A DNA stretch of 64,000 bases. Source: Zanthoxylum bungeanum. Its lineage: Eukaryota; Streptophyta; Magnoliopsida; Sapindales; Rutaceae. Where the stretch lies: NCBI GenBank assembly GCA_019454045.1, contig SKCR01023726.1, forward strand, positions 1 to 64,000, read 5' to 3'. Shown here piece by piece: positions 47,068 through 58,193 of this stretch. How positions within the stretch are numbered: the stretch's first letter is position 1; the number at the start of each line of letters is the position of its first letter. The notes below the pieces were generated by a model. The model was given only the letters and a program-made list of their open reading frames with translations. It made no database searches and was not told where the DNA came from. The translations under genes were made by a program, and so were the position numbers.

Positions 47068-49669
47068 TGTAGACACTGCATTTTTGCATATAAGCCCGAT
47101 GATGAGTCTCGTATGGAGACACTACCTCTTTAGTTGTGAAAGCTGCGTGAAACGGACGTTGGAAGGGTAAAATTGGAAATTAGTATTTTGTCAGATTTAA
47201 CTCGCTTGTTTCGCTTCGGGTTCGCTTGTGGGACCTCTGTTTTAAAACACACCAAACTATTAAATCACATCTCACAAATTAAATTAAAACAAATCCAAAA
47301 TTAAATAAATCACTCACCTAATTTAAATAATTCATTGCCTTAAATAATTAAAATTAAACCTAAATTAATTTGATCCCTTTCCTTTTTAATTCATGCATAA
47401 CCCTAACCCTACCCTCTCACTATATAAGCATCCAACAAACCCTAACTGCCTTGGCTGGCCTATCTCTCTCACACGGCACAAACAAATAAGAGAATAATCC
47501 CTAATCTTCATCTGGCTCACGGCTTCAATCCCTCTCATCTCCCTCAGCCGCACACTTCAGACAATGAATAAACCCTGAGCAGCCTGCTCACACCCCCAGC
47601 CTTCACGCCAACTCTTCACGCTCAACTCATCAACAAACGCCATAACCCCTCGCCACTGCAACGCCCAACACTCACTGCCAAGCCCCCATGTACGTAAACC
47701 ATCAAACCCTTAATCCCCATCACGCAACACAGGCCACGACAACTTTACAAATCAAATCTGCCCTGACCAGCCCCAATCAACAGCCCACGTACCCAAGCCA
47801 ACTTCACGCACATATTCACACAGCTCATGCACAAGAACCCTTCATCACGCCACTGCCCATCCACGCACCACAACAAGCCAAAAGCCACTAGCCAACGCAT
47901 TCAATAGCCTGCACATTAGCCACACGTTGCCTGCTCCACACGTCTCTAAGCCTCCTCACACCACGCCTCACAAAGACACATGCCCCTCAACGCCATCAGC
48001 CCATCACGCCTCACAAAGCCCCCTGCCCCTCAACGCCATCTCCCTTCACGCATAAACCAAGCAGACTACCTAGCCTTCATAAGCCACTCACTCACCTTAT
48101 ACACTCAGCAAGCCACTAACATCATCACTCTATTCTGACCGACCAAGAGCAACCCATCACACAAACAAAAAAGTGAAATCCACCAAGACCCTAGAACCAG
48201 CCACGTGACCAAAACTAAAGGAAACCCTAACGCACACACTGCCAACGAACCAATAAGCCATTGACGCACCAGCCCTCACAAATAATTCCTTCACGCCTAG
48301 CTATCCACCACTTCAACAACAACCCCCTAACCTTCAACAGCCCTTCACTGCTACCTTAATTCAACGCATAAAATCCTTCCACTACACACGCCCAAAACAG
48401 CCCACTGCACTGCCTCCTTCACTGCGCGCAAATTAACCCACTGCACTGCCAGTTTTTGCCGCAACTTTAGCCCATTCACAGCCCTAAAAACCCCTCAAAT
48501 AAACCTTATTCACAGCCCTAAATTCACACTAAACACCCTCCAAACACAGCCCCTCATTCGCAGCCCCAAAACAGTCCCTGAAAACACCCCACTGCACCAG
48601 TGAACTGCTGAGTTTAGCTCGATGTTCTGGTCAGTTCTTGCTGCGGCTTTAGCCAGCAAAATAGCCCTAAAATCACCTAGAAAACCCCCCAAAAACCTCC
48701 ATAAAGTTTCCCTAAAAAATCCCCACAAACGCACTTCCCTAAGCCTTCAAAATCACCCAAAACAGTCCGCTAAACCATCAAGACAGTGACCTGAAACGTA
48801 GCAGCGAAACAGCAGCGAAACGGACTTGAAACAGCAGCCCGAACAGCAAAACAGCGAGGAAAGACGTTGAGTTGGTGAACTAAAAGAGTAGCGGATCATT
48901 CACTCTTCCAACGGACGTGTAACGCCCTTTCTTAGACGACAAAAGAGGTTAGACCTGAGGGCACCTTTCTACTTATCTTCTTTATTTTTGTTTTATTTAT
49001 TTTGATATATAATTGCATGAGAGTCGTTTGAAGCATGATGTGATTGTTGGATGAGCGGGATATGTGTTCTCTTTTGTGGTATATCGGATGGAAACCCGGA
49101 CGTAAATTCCATAGCCGATTTCGAATGGACGGTAGTATGGTCTGCACTCGGGATACAATGCCACGTACCACTTAAGATACACGTATCTCGTCTCATCCAA
49201 ATTTGTATTTGAGCATGTTATAGTCTTTAGGTTATTTGTGTATTATTTAAAGCATGGTTTAATTTAGTTTGTTATTTATTTGTTAAAGCATGTTTAGGTT
49301 GTTCTTTATGCATGTCCTTAGTTTATGATGCGTTTGGGTAATGATTTATACATGTTGATTTAATGGTTCAATATGCTTGTTGTGTTACATTGCGTGGAAT
49401 TATTTGGATGAAAACATGTTAGATCTAAGTACCCTTGAGCATGAATGTTGAATAGATTCGGTTAGTTTATTGCACAAATTATATCATCACAAGTGACATA
49501 AGTAAGGGACCATTCCGAACCCAACGGTTTGAGGTCTTCCCTTGCAAGGGGTGAGTGCGGCCTTAAATCTTTGTCCCGGTTCACACCGGGTGGCGACTCC
49601 ATGTTATTTCGTACTTCCCAACTAGGCCGCGAGCCTAGAAACAGCGTCGCCCAGGTTCTGTTGTCTACA
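47068..49669 (+). repeat. 5' LTR of the LARD
   Basis: 2,602 bp from TGTAGACACTGC to GTTGTCTACA. It contains a TATATAAG box at 47421, a C-rich stretch of about 1.1 kb (47500-48700) and the 91-bp module shared with the copia leader at 49077-49168. Confidence 0.9.
47421..47428 (+). promoter_or_regulatory. TATA box in the LARD 5' LTR
   Basis: TATATAAG after a CT-rich run, repeated at about 53374 in the 3' LTR. Confidence 0.6.
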
Positions 49670-49672
49670 GTT

Positions 49673-49690
49673 TGGCGACTCCACTGGGGA
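49673..49690 (+). other. Primer-binding site of the LARD
   Basis: TGGCGACTCCACTGGGGA begins 3 nt after the LTR. It matches the TGGCGACTC-type site of Tat/Ogre gypsy elements and could pair with a tRNA ending in GGAGTCGCCA. Confidence 0.7.
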
Positions 49691-50078
49691 TAGAGAATTA
49701 GCCCCGAAATCATGTCTTGTGATGTTTATGATTTGTGCTTTAGTTAACCGTGTCTATAATGGGTTGAAGGGGTTTAGTTAAAGGCATTGTCATAAACCCG
49801 CATGAGAACCATAGTTGTATATCCTGTAGAAGTTGCCCCTTTTATGCTTTTGATAACCACATGCATATTATATCTCGTTTGTCGCACGCATCTCATGCAT
49901 ACATGCATCATGTTAACCCTTTGTGTCTTAAAAGCCATCATAGATATCCGTTGGGTTAGAGAAAAAAAAATAAAAAATGGTTATTCAAGAGGAGTTTAGC
50001 AAACATGGATAGCGGGGAAAAGGAAATCGAGAAACAGAAAACCTCACGGCAAGGATAGAAAGACCATTGGGGGGCCTT

Positions 50079-50180
50079 CGGAAAAAAAAAAAAAAAAAAA
50101 AAAAGAAAAAAAAAGAGAGAGAGAAAAGAAAAAAAAGAGGGAAAAGAAAAAGAAAAAAAAAGAGAGAAAAGAAAAAAAGG
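50079..50180 (+). repeat. Purine-only A/G tract 1
   Basis: About 100 bases almost entirely A with interspersed G on the plus strand. Confidence 0.9.
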
Positions 50181-50576
50181 TTGTTTAGTCCTTAATAGTT
50201 AGACATAAGTCCGATGATGAAATTGATTGCTTTAGAGTGAAACTATAGAAACGATAAACCCTTGACGTGCTTTTATCTGATGCTTTGATTAATTGATCTA
50301 TGTTAGACTCGTAAGCACTTGATTATGGTTCTTAGCAGTGAAAACCTGAGTAGTTAGCAAAGTGACTAGTCGAAGAAATTATGGGTCGGTGAATGACCGT
50401 TTGCTTAGATGTCTATCTTGATTTGCTTATGTTATGATGTGTGGTATGGTTGAAAATAAAAGAAAAGTCTCTAAGGAAAAAAATTCGAACCACCTATAAC
50501 CGATAAGCGTGAAGCTACCCATGGGCGAGTATTAGGACCACCATGAGGAGAAATGCTACCTTAAAGGGTAGGTGTG

Positions 50577-50692
50577 TTGAAAAAAGAGAAAGAAAAAAAA
50601 GATAGAAAAGAAAAAAAAAAAAAAAAAAAAGAAGTTCAAAAAAAAAAAAAAAAAAAGAAGTTCAAAAAGAGAGAAAGAGACAAGAGAAAAAA
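50577..50692 (+). repeat. Purine-rich tract 2 with GAAGTTC duplication
   Basis: A/G-rich with two long A-runs, each followed by GAAGTTCAAAA (50630-50670). Confidence 0.9.
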
Positions 50693-51339
50693 AACCATAC
50701 CACATTGAGCACGGAAAAGCAACTGCAGGCATAACTAAGATATCTAGGTTGGTTTGACCCATCGATCCCGATTTTTGAAACGAAATCATTGAGTTAGCTT
50801 ACTTAAGGATCAAGCTGCAAAGGAACCTTTGCACACACACACTTTGAGTCTGGCATAGATCATTTATTCAAAAACTCAGATTTGAGTTTCATTGAGTGTT
50901 TTGAATGTTCTCTGGTTTCATTACTGGACATTCCTTGAGGACGATAATATGTATAACTATTGGGACTATTTCGTAGCATGTGATATAGTATGATGATATG
51001 GAAGGCCCCAACATGTGGTTCATCTTGACTAAATGCAAACAGCGGAGAACAGAAAGCTAAATCAAGACTGGGAGCGACCAGTCTACCACCTCGTGAATCC
51101 GGGAGATAACAAGAAATTGAGCCATGAGACCAGAGAGAATACTGTGCAATCACCTGGAGAACTGGCGGAAGACCTAACCCAACGGAATAGGAAATTCATT
51201 CATGCATGCATGCATACACGTAACATATTTTGCATTCTTTTTTGTGTTTGTTTTGCTTTATATTCACAGGTTTTGAAGAATAAAAAGAAAAGCGGCAAAG
51301 ACAAACCAATCAGAAGCAGCAACAGTACAGTCAGTTTCA

Positions 51340-51794
51340 GAAATGAATCAGTTTTGGGGATGAGTCCCAGGGTTCAGGCCCATATCAGTTTCAGTATTGG
51401 GGATGAGTCCCAGGGGCGAGGCCCATATCAGTATCAGTTTGGGGCGAGGCCCACATCACTCTGGGGGTGAGGCCCACATTATCATCAGCATCAATAGCAG
51501 GCTTGCCGGGTATGGCATTCTGGGGGCGAGGCCCACATTGGTTCAGTATTAGTTATGTCGGGTATGGCATTCTGGGGGCGAGGCCCACATTGGTTCAGTA
51601 TTAGTTCTGCTGGGTATGGCATTATGGGGCGAGGCCCACATTGGTTCAGTATCAGTTATGCCAGGTACGGCACTCTGGATATAGAGATATCAGATCAGTT
51701 CTGCCAGGTACGGCACTTCGGGTATGGAGATATCAGATCAGCTCTGCCAGGTACAGCACTCTGGGTATGGAGATATCAGATCAGTTCTGCTAGG
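51340..51794 (+). repeat. Minisatellite block 1 of the LARD
   Basis: Variable copies of GGGGCGAGGCCCACAT, GGTATGGCATTCTGG and GGAGATATCAGATCAG words with periods of roughly 40-60 bp. Confidence 0.75.
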
Positions 51795-51982
51795 TATGGT
51801 AATCCGAGAATGGATCAGAGTTCGAGAATGAACAAGCCAGGAATGGTAATCCGAGAATGGATCAGAGTTCGAGAATGAACAAGCCGAGAATGGTAATCCG
51901 AGAATGGATCAGAGTTCGAGAATGAACAAGCCATGAATGGTAATCTGAGAATGGATCAGAGTTCGAGAATGAAAGCCGGGAA
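51795..51982 (+). repeat. 47-bp tandem repeat, four copies
   Basis: AATGGTAATCCGAGAATGGA units start at 51795, 51842, 51889 and 51936, near-identical and in phase. Confidence 0.9.
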
Positions 51983-52389
51983 TGACACTCCGAGAATGGA
52001 GCACGGTTCGGGAATGGATCACCTCACAGCACGGTTCGGGAATGGACCACCTCATAGTAACAGTTCGAGAATGGACCACCTCACAGTAACGGTTCAGGAA
52101 TGAACCATCTCATACAGTACAGTTCGGGAATGAACCATTACATCAGCATCAACATCAGTTTTGGGGATGAGTCTCAGGGTCGAGACCCATATCAGCATCA
52201 ACATCAGTTTCGGGGATGAGTCCCAAGATCAAGACCAACGTCGATATCAGTATCAGTTTTTGGGATGAGTCTCAGGGTCGAGGCCCACATCCGTTACAGT
52301 ATCAGTTTCGGGGATAAGTCCCAGGATTGAGACCCACATCAGCTACAATATCAAGTTTTGGGGGACGAGTCCCAAGGTCGAGGCCTATA

Positions 52390-52900
52390 TCATCATCTTC
52401 AGTAGTTTGGGGATGCGTCCCAGGGTTGAGACCCACATCATCATCTTCAGCAGTTTGGGGATGCGTCCCAGGGTTCAGACCCACATCATCGTAAGTATAT
52501 TCCAGTTTGGGGATGCGTCCCCGGGCCGAGGCCCACTTTGTCAGCGGTATTGGGATGCGTCCCAGGGTCGAGGCCCCCGTTGTCGGTTGCAGTTATTGGG
52601 ATGCGTCCCAGGGTCGTGGACCCACTGCATCAGTTTGGGGATGCGTCCCCGGGCCGAGGCCCATTTTGTCAGCGGTATTGGGATGCGTCCCAGGGTCGAG
52701 GCCCCCGTTGTCGGTTGCAGTTATTGGGATGCGTCCCAGGGTCGAGGCCCACTGCATCTTTGGTTTTTGGGATGCGTCCTAGGGTCGAGGCCCACATTGT
52801 CAGCGGTATTGGGATGCGTCCCAGGGTCGAGGCCCCCGTTGTCGGTTGCAGTTATTGGGATGCGTCCCAGGATCGAGGTCCACTGCATCATCACTTCAGT
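52390..52900 (+). repeat. GGGATGCGTCC minisatellite with 128-bp higher-order unit
   Basis: GGGATGCGTCCCAGGGTCGA monomers of about 40-45 bp. From 52503, three successive variants repeat together every 128 bp (starts 52503, 52631 and about 52759). Confidence 0.85.
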
Positions 52901-53006
52901 TCGAGGCAACAGGCGAGTCATGTGGCAGCTGGCGAGCCAGGTAAGTAAAAATGCATTGCATAATTTTGATAGGATTGTCACTGTTACACATTACACAAGT
53001 CCCATC

Positions 53007-53020
53007 AAAGTGGGGGCGAC
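53007..53020 (+). other. Polypurine tract of the LARD
   Basis: AAAGTGGGGGCGAC abuts the 3' LTR start TGTAGAC. Confidence 0.65.
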
Positions 53021-55618
53021 TGTAGACACTGCATTTTTGCATATAAGCCCGATGATGAGTCTCGTATGGAGACACTACCTCTTTAGTTGTGAAAGCTGCG
53101 TGAAACGGACGTTGGAAGGGTAAAATTGGAAATTAGTATTTTGTCAGATTTAACTCGCTTGTTTCGCTTCGGGTTCGCTTGTGGGACCTCTGTTTTAAAA
53201 CACACCAAACTATTAAATCACATCTCACAAATTAAATTAAAACAAATCCAAAATTAAATAAATCATTCACCTAATTTAAATAATTCATTGCCTTAAATAA
53301 TTAAAATTAAACCTAAATTAATTTGATCCCTTTCCTTTTTAATTCATGCATAACCCTAACCCTACCCTCTCACTATATAAGCATCCAACAAACCCTAACT
53401 GCCTTGGCTGGCCTATCTCTCTCACACGGCACAAACAAATAAGAGAATAAACCCTAATCTTCATCTGGCTCACGGCTTCAATCCCTCTCATCTCCCTCAG
53501 CCGCACACTTCAGACAATGAATAAACCCTGAGCAGCCTGCTCACACCCCCAGCCTTCACGCCAACTCTTCACGCTCAACTCATCAACAAACGCCATAACC
53601 CCTCGCCACTGCAACGCCCAACACTCACTGCCAAGCCCCCCTGTACGTAAACCATCAAACCCTTAATCCCCATCACGCAACACAGGCCACGACAACTTTA
53701 CAAATCAAATCTGCCCTGACCAGCCCCAATCAACAGCCCACGTACCCAAGCCAACTTCACGCACATATTCACACAGCTCATGCACAAGAACCCTTCATCA
53801 CGCCACTGCCCATCCACGCACCACAACAAGCCAAAAGCCACTAGCCAACGCATTCAATAGCCTGCACATTAGCCACACGTTGCCTGCTCCACACGTCCCT
53901 AAGCCTCCTCACACCACGCCTCACAAAGACACCTGCCCCTCAACGCCATCAGCCCATCAAGCCTCACAAAGCCCCCTGCCCCTCAACGCCATCTCCCTTC
54001 ACGCATAAACCAAGCAGACTACCTAGCCTTCATAAGCCACTCACTCACCTTATACACTCAGCAAGCCACTAACATCATCACTCTATTCTGACCGACCAAG
54101 AGCAACCCATCACACAAACAACAAAAGTGAAATCCACCAAGACCCTAGAACCAGCCACGTGACCAAAACTAAAGGAAACCCTAACGCACACACTGCCAAC
54201 GAACCAATAAGCCATTGACGCACCAGCCCTCACAAATAATTCCTTCACGCCTAGCTATCCACCACTTCAACAACAACCCCCTAACCTTCAACAGCCCTTC
54301 ACTGCTACCTTAATTCAACGCATAAAATCCTTCCACTGCACGCCCAAAACAGCCCACTGCACTGCCTCCTTCACTGCCGCAAATTAACCCACTGCACTGC
54401 CAGTTTTTGCCGCAACTTTAGCCCATTCACAGCCCTAAAAACCCCTCAAATAAACCTTATTCACAGCCCTAAATTCACACTAAACACCCTCCAAACACAG
54501 CCCCATTCGCAGCCCCAAAACAGTCCCTGAAAACACCCCACTGCACCAGTGAACTGCTGAGTTTAGCTCGCTGTTCTGGTCAGTTCTTGCTGCGGCTTTA
54601 GCCAGCAAAATAGCCCTAAAATCACCTAGAAAACCCCCCAAAAACCTCCATAAAGTTTCCCTAAAAAATCCCCACAAACGCACTTCCCTAAGCCTTCAAA
54701 ATCACCCAAAACAGTCCGCTAAACCATCAAGACAGTGACCTGAAACGTAGCAGCGAAACAGCAGCGAAACGGACTTGAAACAGCAGCCCGAACAGCAAAA
54801 CAGCGAGGAAAGACGTTGAGTTGGTGAACTAAAAGAGTAGCGGATCATTCACTCTTCCAACGGACGTGTAACGCCCTTTCTTAGACGACAAAAGAGGTTA
54901 GACCTGAGGGCACCTTTCTACTTATTTTCTTTATTTTTGTTTTATTTATTTTGATATATAATTGCATGAGAGTCGTTTGAAGCATGATGTGATTGTTGGA
55001 TGAGCGGGATATGTGTTCTCTTTTGTGGTATATCGGATGGAAACCCGGACGTAAATTCCATAGCCGATTTCGAATGGACGGTAGTATGGTCTGCACTCGG
55101 GATACAATGCCACGTACCACTTAAGATACACGTATCTCGTCTCATCCAAATTTGTATTTGAGCATGTTATAGTCTTTAGGTTATTTGTGTATTATTTAAA
55201 GCATGGTTTAATTTAGTTTGTTATTTATTTGTTAAAGCATGTTTAGGTTGTTCTTTATGCATGTCCTTAGTTTATGATGCGTTTGGGTAATGATTTATAC
55301 ATGTTGATTTAATGGTTCAATATGCTTGTTGTGTTACATTGCGTGGAATTATTTGGATGAAAACATGTTAGATCTAAGTACCCTTGAGCATGAATGTTGA
55401 ATAGATTCGGTTAGTTTATTGCACAAATTATATCATCACAAGTGACATAAGTAAGGGACCATTCCGAACCCAACGGTTTGAGGTCTTCCCTTGCAAGGGG
55501 TGAGTGCGGCCTTAAATCTTTGTCCCGGTTCACACCGGGTGGCGACTCCATGTTATTTCGTACTTCCCAACTAGGCCGCGAGCCTAGAAACAGCGTCGCC
55601 CAGGTTCTGTTGTCTACA
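53021..55618 (+). repeat. 3' LTR of the LARD
   Basis: 2,598 bp, nearly identical to the 5' LTR. It includes the TATA box at about 53374 and the shared module at 55026-55117. Confidence 0.9.
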
Positions 55619-56200
55619 CTAGGATTAGATCATTGGGTAGCGGTGAAACATATTCTCAAGTATCTTCGGAGAACGAGAAATTATATGCTTGTATATACAA
55701 GTCAGGATATGATTCTGAGAGGATATACAGACTCTGATTTTCAGAAGGATGTCGATTCTAGGAAATCAACATCTGGATCAGTGTTCACCCTAGGTGGTGG
55801 AGCTATAGTATGGAGGAGTATTAAGCAATCTTGTATTGTTGACTTCACTATGGAGGCTGAATATGTAGCAGCTTGTGAAGCAGCTAAGGAAGCGGTCTGG
55901 CTCCGTAAGTTCTTGGCAGATCTAGAAGTTGTTCCTGATATGGATAAACCACTCACACTTTATTGCGATAATAGTGGTGCAATGGCGAACTCCAAAAAAC
56001 CGAGAAGCCACAATATGGGTAAGCATATTGAGAGGAAATATCACCTCATCAAGGAAATAGTGCAGATAGGAGATGTCGCTGTCACGCAGATTCCATCCGC
56101 AGACAACCTGGCTGATCCGTTTACAAAGACCTTATCGACTAAAGTATTTGAAGGTCACCTAAATGGTTTAGGATTACATGGCATGTCTCATTTGCTCTAA
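55619..56200 (+). pseudogene. Copia pol, copy C, RNase H after the LARD
   Basis: Resumes copy C directly after the TSD: LDHWVAVKHILKYLRRTRNY, then RNase H with TLYCDNSGAMANSKKPRSH and HIERKYHLIKEIV. It ends in TAA at 56198-56200, 14 bases before the 3' LTR. The segment itself is an open frame and even continues upstream into the LARD LTR (from 55478). It is colinear with 39185-39739 of copy A with few differences. Confidence 0.9.
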
Positions 56201-56214
56201 TCCAAGTGGGAGAT

Positions 56215-58193
56215 TGTTGGGATTTATGTCCTAGAGATTCATGTATTGTAAACGGAATTGATTTTTGTAATAATAATAAATGCATTATTCATTTTATCAA
56301 AGTTGTTTGATTTATATCGCAAATTGTCCAATTGTCTTGTTTACCTTGATTACTCTTGTACCTTTAGACTTAGTGTATGTTTGATGCACAAGAGGATTTA
56401 AGTCTAAAGTTAGTAATCTAAATAGTCCATAGAGAGCGAACAAGGAGGGTACTTTGTTTGTGGTTTATCTATAGCTGCGGTCCATTCTATACTTGTATGA
56501 CAATCTTGATCCGGGATCATTCATGTAGTGACATGGGAATGGAGGAACCTTGTATGATAAGATCATATAGGAGTGGACTCAAATAAATACGAATTTCTTT
56601 TAATATATGTTAACCGAAGAAATTCATTTTATCTAATAGATGGTCATATATGGATTCGATGTAAATCCTGAGTGTACTACGAACTCTTGCGTGAAAGGTT
56701 ATATCCTTTGATTTACTATGGTGAGGTTGGTGTTGCATTCCCAGCCAATAACTACGTATTTTAGGGATATGATTTGGTATGTAGCTGGGAACATTTTACA
56801 TAGATATGGAATTCACTCCTTCTTACGAGAAGCAGATGAATATCTCTTTTAAGAGTTGATTCGGGACTTGAACAATTTGAGCGCTCAACTTTTCTATTAC
56901 GAATAGAAAGTATTTTATATTCATAATTGTTATGAATTAATTGTTCATTACATAATCAATGGTGCTTAAGAGACAAAATATTTAGAGGGGTTTAACGGAC
57001 TTATGACCCGGCTCTATTTATGAGATATTCGTGAATGGCTATATCGATATGTAATGACTATATCGATGGACACCGAAAATGTTCGGTTTATTTAATCCAT
57101 CTACGGTAACGGGAGTTCAACTTCGAGTTTTTAGTGGAATAACGCGGTGTTAATAATTCGTAATATTTGATTAAAGAGTTTAATTAATATTTCGGAATTA
57201 TTGGAGCTCGGAACCGTAGGTCCATTTGGTCCCCGTGCTAGCTCGATTAACTGTAGCAAACCTAATATAATTAGATTGTCTAATTATATGCTCACATTAT
57301 ATTTATTTATATATTATTAATAAGATTAATAATATTTATTGTCACAAATGAAAACTATGTTAAATTAGTTTAACTTAATATTTTCTAGAATTCTTTGATT
57401 ATGAGATAATCAAGTCTTGATTATGAGATAATCAAGTTAGTAATAATTATGCGATAATTACTACAACATAATTGAAGGTAAATAAATCATTATTAATATA
57501 TTGTTTTTTATTTACCATTGGAGACAAAGCCATATGGCTTACCATGTCATCCAAGCAATTATGTCTATTAGGTGGCTTGGATACACCTAATAGTTTTGTC
57601 ATTAGCTAATGCATTTTATGCTTTGGTATGGCCTCCACATTTATGTGTTTGTCATTAAAAAAAAAAGCATTGAATGCTTAATGACAAAGTCATTGTCTTT
57701 AGCTTAACATTTCTTATGCTTTGGTATGGCATTCACATTTTTGTGTTGGCCATTGCAAGAAAGCATTAGATGTTTAATGACAAGGTTAGTTGGCTTGTGT
57801 AAGAGAATATAATCTCTACCATTTCTCTCACTTCCTAAGGTTAACACTTTGCATTCATTCACACAATTGTTATGAGAAAAGATTTGAGAGAAAATAGAGA
57901 GAGTTCTAGCATTCACGAGTGTTGTGAAATTCCTAAAGCCAAACACCATTATGACATCTTAAATCTCTAAATAGTTTAGAGGTTTAATCTTTGTGAGTGA
58001 AGCCCACACTTCGGTTTGTTGGTTTCGAGTCATAGTTCGGAAGATCGAGTGGTTGATCCAAGTGTTGGACACCAAAGGATTGATCTTGGCTACTACAACA
58101 AAGGGAGAAGGCAAAGAAAATTTTGAAGATCCATACCGGACCCGGTGCCACCACAAGCAACTTCCGCCACGCTAAGGAAAGTCGTTTCCTACA
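56215..58193 (+). repeat. 3' LTR of copia copy C
   Basis: 1,979 bp from TGTTGGGATTTATG to TTTCCTACA, preceded by the polypurine tract AAGTGGGAGAT. It is homologous to 39781-41735. A 22-bp block (TTGATTATGAGATAATCAAG) is duplicated at about 57397-57440 here but single in the other LTR, which largely explains the length difference. Confidence 0.9.

Larger units (their letters stand above)
47068..55618 (+). mobile_element. LARD: young non-coding LTR retrotransposon inside copia pol
   Basis: An 8,551-bp element flanked by CTAGG on both sides (47063-47067 and 55619-55623). Copy A shows the uninterrupted target at about 39185. LTRs are 47068-49669 and 53021-55618, each TGTAGAC...GTCTACA. By eye they differ at about nine substitutions and four small indels in 2.6 kb, so the insertion is recent. 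The 3.35 kb internal region has a PBS, a PPT, purine tracts and minisatellites but no gag or pol, which fits a large retrotransposon derivative probably mobilised by a Tat/Ogre-type gypsy partner. The strand is set by the PBS and PPT. Confidence 0.9.

Noticed and set aside
47395..47415. Telomere-like CCCTAACCCTA in the LARD LTR
   Set aside because: There are only about two units, in both LTRs, within C-rich promoter sequence. It is not a telomeric array.
48510..49200. Several 65-80-codon minus-strand frames in the LARD LTR, duplicated in the other LTR
   Set aside because: They overlap each other in different phases, lack domains and are duplicated only because the LTR is.
52407..53123. 238-codon frame in the LARD
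   Set aside because: It is a translation of the GGGATGCGTCC minisatellite, open in several phases at once, and runs into the 3' LTR.
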